Source: Candidatus Cloacimonadota bacterium | Lineage (GTDB): Bacteria > Cloacimonadota > Cloacimonadia > JGIOTU-2 | Assembly: GCA_030628975.1 (NCBI GenBank) | Contig: DAOVPZ010000010.1 | Span: 1-15,192 of the forward strand | DNA length: 15,192 nucleotides | Direction: 5' to 3' | Shown: one piece after another, positions 13,270 through 15,192 of the stretch | Layout: each line of letters opens with the position of its first letter | Numbering within the stretch: the stretch's first letter is position 1 | Notes under the pieces: model-generated | The model's database searches: none | Told to the model about the DNA's origin: nothing | Seen by the model: only the letters and a program-made list of their open reading frames with translations | Program-made: the position numbers and the translations under genes

Positions 13270-15192
13270 TGTTTTCTGTCCGAATGACGGAATTTCAAGT
13301 CAGGTAATTTCTTTGCACTAATTTGAAACCTGTATGACCAATACTCACCTGATTTACTCCAGGTAAATCTTAATTGCCAACAGTGCAAATCTCTATAAAT
13401 ATTTATACTTTGAGAAATCAATTTATGCTCTTTAATATTATAGTAATTTTTGTAATCGATACTCCAATTTTTCGTCAAGTTAAATCGTAAACTGCTATGC
13501 AATCCTGAGCTATAGTAACCAGTATTTCTGTTTCTTCTATAAGAAAATACCATTGAAGCATTCCAAGGTTTCATCATTTGTTCCCCAAAAGTGTTTTCTT
13601 GAAATGAGGATAATTTATCATCTTCTTTTTCAATATTCTTATATGGAAAATAGTCAATATAAAGTTGACTTCCATTAATAGAAAATGTTGAATTAAGAGT
13701 ATAATTTTCAACCTTAAATGAATAAAAATCTTGTGAACATCTAAAAGAATAGGAAAGGTTTAGATTGGTTTCACCAATTTCTAAACTGAATGGCATAACT
13801 GAAATAATGTGTGAAATATCACTGAATCCTTTTGGCTTTTTCTCAAAATCATAATCAAATAAAGTACTCATAGAAAAGAGATTATTTAATTTTTTAATTT
13901 TCTCATTTTTATCCAAAACCTTTGCTTGGAGTTTATTTACTAAGGAGATTTTTAGTTTTTGAGATCTATCTGCTGAACTAATACTCACAGGACAGAAGTA
14001 ATCGTTTGTCTTTTTAAATCTATCATTTTCAGAAAAGTCAGGATGCATAGTAAAATTGATTTTAGGAGTAATAATATGTCGCAATGCCTTTACTCCAAAT
14101 GTGTTAAGATAAAATATGCCATATATTGGAATTGAAACGAAAGTTTTGGTGTTATAGTCGTATCCTCTTACCAATTTATTATTTTTATTGTCTTTATCAA
14201 CCCAAATTTCTTTGTAATTGATGGATTGTATAAATGTAAGAATATTCAAAATTTTACTATCATATTTCAGTGATATCGAGTGTTTAATCCCTTCTCTGTG
14301 TTGAGATATAATTTCTCCTTCTGAATCATAAGTATCATGATAAAACAGTTCAGATAAATTCGGAGATTTTTTATTAATTTCTGCTTTGTGTATCGCATTC
14401 CCTTTATACGATAGATAAAAATTATCCCACCAGTTTGAAAACTCTTTTTTTTCTTTATCAAATAATTGAGAGATTCGTCGTTGATACATTTGAAAGGATG
14501 CAGAGGGTAGATTTAGAGTAATTTTATCTTTGTTTTTTGATGATGAATCTTTCTGATAATCATTATAATATCGACAATCTCCAGAAATGTTAAAATTAAT
14601 ATATCCAGCTCTCTTAGAGAAATATATTTTTGAATAAAGGGTTCTGTTACTATCAACCAACTCTTCTTTGTAATCCAGAGTTGTATTGAAATTGTTACTT
14701 CCTTTCTTTTGGGTATAGTATAAATACGAATGTAAAGTTTTATCCATTCGCACTTCTTTATCCTCGCTTGTCTTTCTTACCTCTGTATCACTTACGAAAT
14801 CTGCTTTAATAAGCAAGTTGCTATAAGGAGAGAGTGTTTGTTTATGAAAAGAATTTATTGACCAACGGATTTTATATTTTTTCTCAGATTGATACTGAGA
14901 TGGGTTACGATAATATAAAAGACGACTTTTAATATTTCCCTGAATAAAATATCTTTTTAAATATCTACTTCTGATGCGAAACTCAAAACCAGTTAACTCC
15001 ATAAAGTCTAATGCAAATAAAATATCACCATAATCTCCTAATGTTTGAAAGTAGGCTAAATCTTTAAGGGTTTTTCCTTCTATTTTATTATATCCTGGGT
15101 CAGGAATAAGAAAGCCTGAATGCCTTTCCCTTTTGATTGGAAATGATGCAAATGGAAGAGCAAATATTGGAAAATGATTTACATAGAGAATA
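13263..15192 (-). CDS. lptD: LPS assembly protein LptD (OstA), N-terminus beyond window
   Basis: LptD is the outer-membrane beta-barrel that inserts LPS into the outer leaflet with the lipoprotein LptE. The frame is open to the right edge, so the ATG at 15000-15002 is internal. The sequence before it reads Y-V-N-H-F-P-I-F-A-L-P-F-A-S-F-P, then R-H-S-G-F-L-I-P-D-P-G-Y-N and G-D-Y-G-D-I-L-F-A-L-D. This is the junction of the N-terminal beta-jellyroll and the barrel in Bacteroidota-type LptD. About 642 residues are visible, mostly barrel strands. The end, N-I-Y-R-D-L-H-C-W-Q-L-R-F-T-W then L-P-D-L-K-F-R-H-S-D, matches the last strands of the family. The missing part should contain the signal peptide and jellyroll. 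The next gene overlaps it by 7 nt. Confidence 0.92.
   Translation of the reverse strand, partial: ILYVNHFPIFALPFASFPIKRERHSGFLIPDPGYNKIEGKTLKDLAYFQTLGDYGDILFALDFMELTGFEFRIRSRYLKRYFIQGNIKSRLLYYRNPSQYQSEKKYKIRWSINSFHKQTLSPYSNLLIKADFVSDTEVRKTSEDKEVRMDKTLHSYLYYTQKKGSNNFNTTLDYKEELVDSNRTLYSKIYFSKRAGYINFNISGDCRYYNDYQKDSSSKNKDKITLNLPSASFQMYQRRISQLFDKEKKEFSNWWDNFYLSYKGNAIHKAEINKKSPNLSELFYHDTYDSEGEIISQHREGIKHSISLKYDSKILNILTFIQSINYKEIWVDKDNKNNKLVRGYDYNTKTFVSIPIYGIFYLNTFGVKALRHIITPKINFTMHPDFSENDRFKKTNDYFCPVSISSADRSQKLKISLVNKLQAKVLDKNEKIKKLNNLFSMSTLFDYDFEKKPKGFSDISHIISVMPFSLEIGETNLNLSYSFRCSQDFYSFKVENYTLNSTFSINGSQLYIDYFPYKNIEKEDDKLSSFQENTFGEQMMKPWNASMVFSYRRNRNTGYYSSGLHSSLRFNLTKNWSIDYKNYYNIKEHKLISQSINIYRDLHCWQLRFTWSKSGEYWSYRFQISAKKLPDLKFRHSDRKHW

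Noticed and set aside
1..15192. CRISPR array, tRNA or rRNA, insertion sequence, prophage or defence system
   Set aside because: No regularly spaced direct repeats, cloverleaf sequences, transposase or integrase motifs were found. All sizeable frames are accounted for by housekeeping or envelope genes.

Overview
The window is an AT-rich stretch from a diderm (Gram-negative) bacterium. Three things point to an outer membrane carrying LPS: a clear LptD (LPS assembly beta-barrel), two OMPP1/FadL-superfamily outer-membrane proteins, and several lipobox proteins. The mix is a PorV/UPF0164-like protein, a DUF5683-like protein, short lipoproteins beginning C-S-x-D-R-x-N-P-L-D-P, and a clostridial-style cmk-plsC-ispH-rpsA cluster. 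It suggests a member of the FCB side of the tree, and Cloacimonadota or a relative fits best. That placement is inference from protein style, not from a marker search.

Layout. (1) Positions 1-7764, minus strand. A WecA/TagO-type sugar-phosphate transferase (7764) starts a tightly packed series. It is followed by a TPR lipoprotein, a DUF5683-like membrane protein, a small lipoprotein, a PcrA/UvrD helicase, and a PorV-like outer-membrane protein ending at 1153. Junctions are 4-nt stop/start overlaps or gaps of 1-4 nt, so this looks like one transcript. After a 232-nt gap comes a separate FadL-like porin gene, cut by the left window edge. (2) Positions 7909-12247, plus strand. cmk, plsC and ispH overlap one another, then after 86 nt comes rpsA (ribosomal protein S1) with a strong ribosome binding site and a rho-independent terminator. 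(3) Positions 12313-15192, minus strand. lptD, cut by the right edge, is followed with a 7-nt overlap by a lipoprotein of the endonuclease/exonuclease/phosphatase fold. Regions 1 and 2 diverge from a 144-nt spacer; regions 2 and 3 converge on the rpsA terminator.

How the genes fit together. Most of the minus-strand genes serve the cell envelope (polyprenyl-linked glycan initiation, lipoproteins, outer-membrane channels, LPS export). The plus-strand group is housekeeping: CMP phosphorylation, phosphatidic acid synthesis, isoprenoid synthesis and translation.

Most notable observations. The PcrA/UvrD gene is split by a one-base shift exactly at a run of ten A residues, where removing one A restores a normal 733-residue helicase. 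Short GC-rich palindromes sit inside pcrA and cmk, apparently adding a few in-frame codons, with a related copy between genes. plsC holds a perfect 24-bp palindrome. S1 carries an unusual lysine/glutamate-rich extension of about 165 residues at its N-terminus. I see no tRNA, rRNA, CRISPR array, transposase or phage gene, and no gene-free stretch longer than 300 nt.
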